Of a stretch of DNA of 64,000 bases, positions 63,996 through 64,000 are shown piece by piece. The notes beneath the pieces were generated by a model. The model saw nothing but the letters and a program-made list of their open reading frames with translations. It was not told the DNA's origin and ran no database searches. Origin of the DNA: Bacteroidaceae bacterium (lineage in GTDB: Bacteria; Bacteroidota; Bacteroidia; Bacteroidales; Bacteroidaceae); the NCBI GenBank assembly GCA_017617235.1, contig JAFZWQ010000019.1:1-64000 (forward strand), written 5' to 3'. Position 1 is the first letter of the stretch, and each line of letters starts with the position of its first letter. The translations under genes were made by a program, and so were the position numbers.

Positions 63996-64000
63996 AGTCG

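Overview
The window looks like chromosomal DNA of a Bacteroidota bacterium, most likely a Prevotella-like member of the Bacteroidales. The evidence is direct: many divergent gene pairs carry a TAnnTTTG -7 box, a promoter element typical of Bacteroidota; Shine-Dalgarno sequences are mostly absent; lipoproteins have Bacteroidales-style lipoboxes; there is a C10 (streptopain-like) protease fused to BspA-type leucine-rich repeats, two proteins with type IX secretion-like C-terminal tails, and a fimbrillin-like lipoprotein. No species assignment is possible from the sequence alone.

Layout. 1-4.3 kb: the 5' part of purL, an exported endonuclease/exonuclease/phosphatase-fold protein, and the divergent threonine-to-glycine pair kbl/tdh. 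4.3-5.0 kb: a gene-free, repeat-rich island. 5.1-10.7 kb: a lipoprotein and a 1583-residue C10 protease. 10.8-18.9 kb: trmO, a small heat shock protein behind a candidate sigma-54 promoter, and the minus-strand cluster MBL hydrolase-lon-tgt-lptG-like-rhlE. 19-24 kb: lipoprotein-SGNH-SGNH-MBOAT, which reads as a glycan O-acylation module. 24-31.6 kb: GH127, ettA-like, folB, a stand-alone class II RNR C-terminal-like protein, nitroreductase, a second ABC-F protein with a degenerate second ATPase domain, and cdd. 31.6-33.7 kb: an exported glucosaminidase with LysM domains, tRNA-Pro(UGG), a relic of a phage Rha-type gene, and a gene-free element with helically phased repeats, a 22-bp inverted repeat, a perfect 44-bp palindrome and a candidate structured RNA. 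33.7-41.6 kb: lipoprotein, GH35 beta-galactosidase, zinc-ribbon membrane protein, glyA, pyrI-pyrB. 41.7-50.5 kb: class A PBP, kdsB, exported MORN-repeat protein, glgB, a membrane protein and a Gly/Ser/Arg-rich exported protein. 50.7-53.6 kb: ilvE-trmB and an Mrp/ApbC ATPase.

The most unusual locus is 53.6-62.3 kb. One 2456-residue exported protein carries both an M60 (enhancin/mucinase-type) zinc peptidase motif and a complete set of GH33 sialidase signatures. It is followed by a 58-residue acidic peptide with a strong ribosome-binding site, and 2 bp later by a CE15 glucuronoyl-esterase-like enzyme. I read this as a host-glycoprotein-degrading unit with an unexplained small peptide in the middle.

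A second theme is repeats. A/T-rich heptamer arrays sit in intergenic DNA and also inside coding regions, where they encode parts of at least three signal peptides and an internal loop of GH127. Octamer arrays lie directly in front of ettA and glyA.
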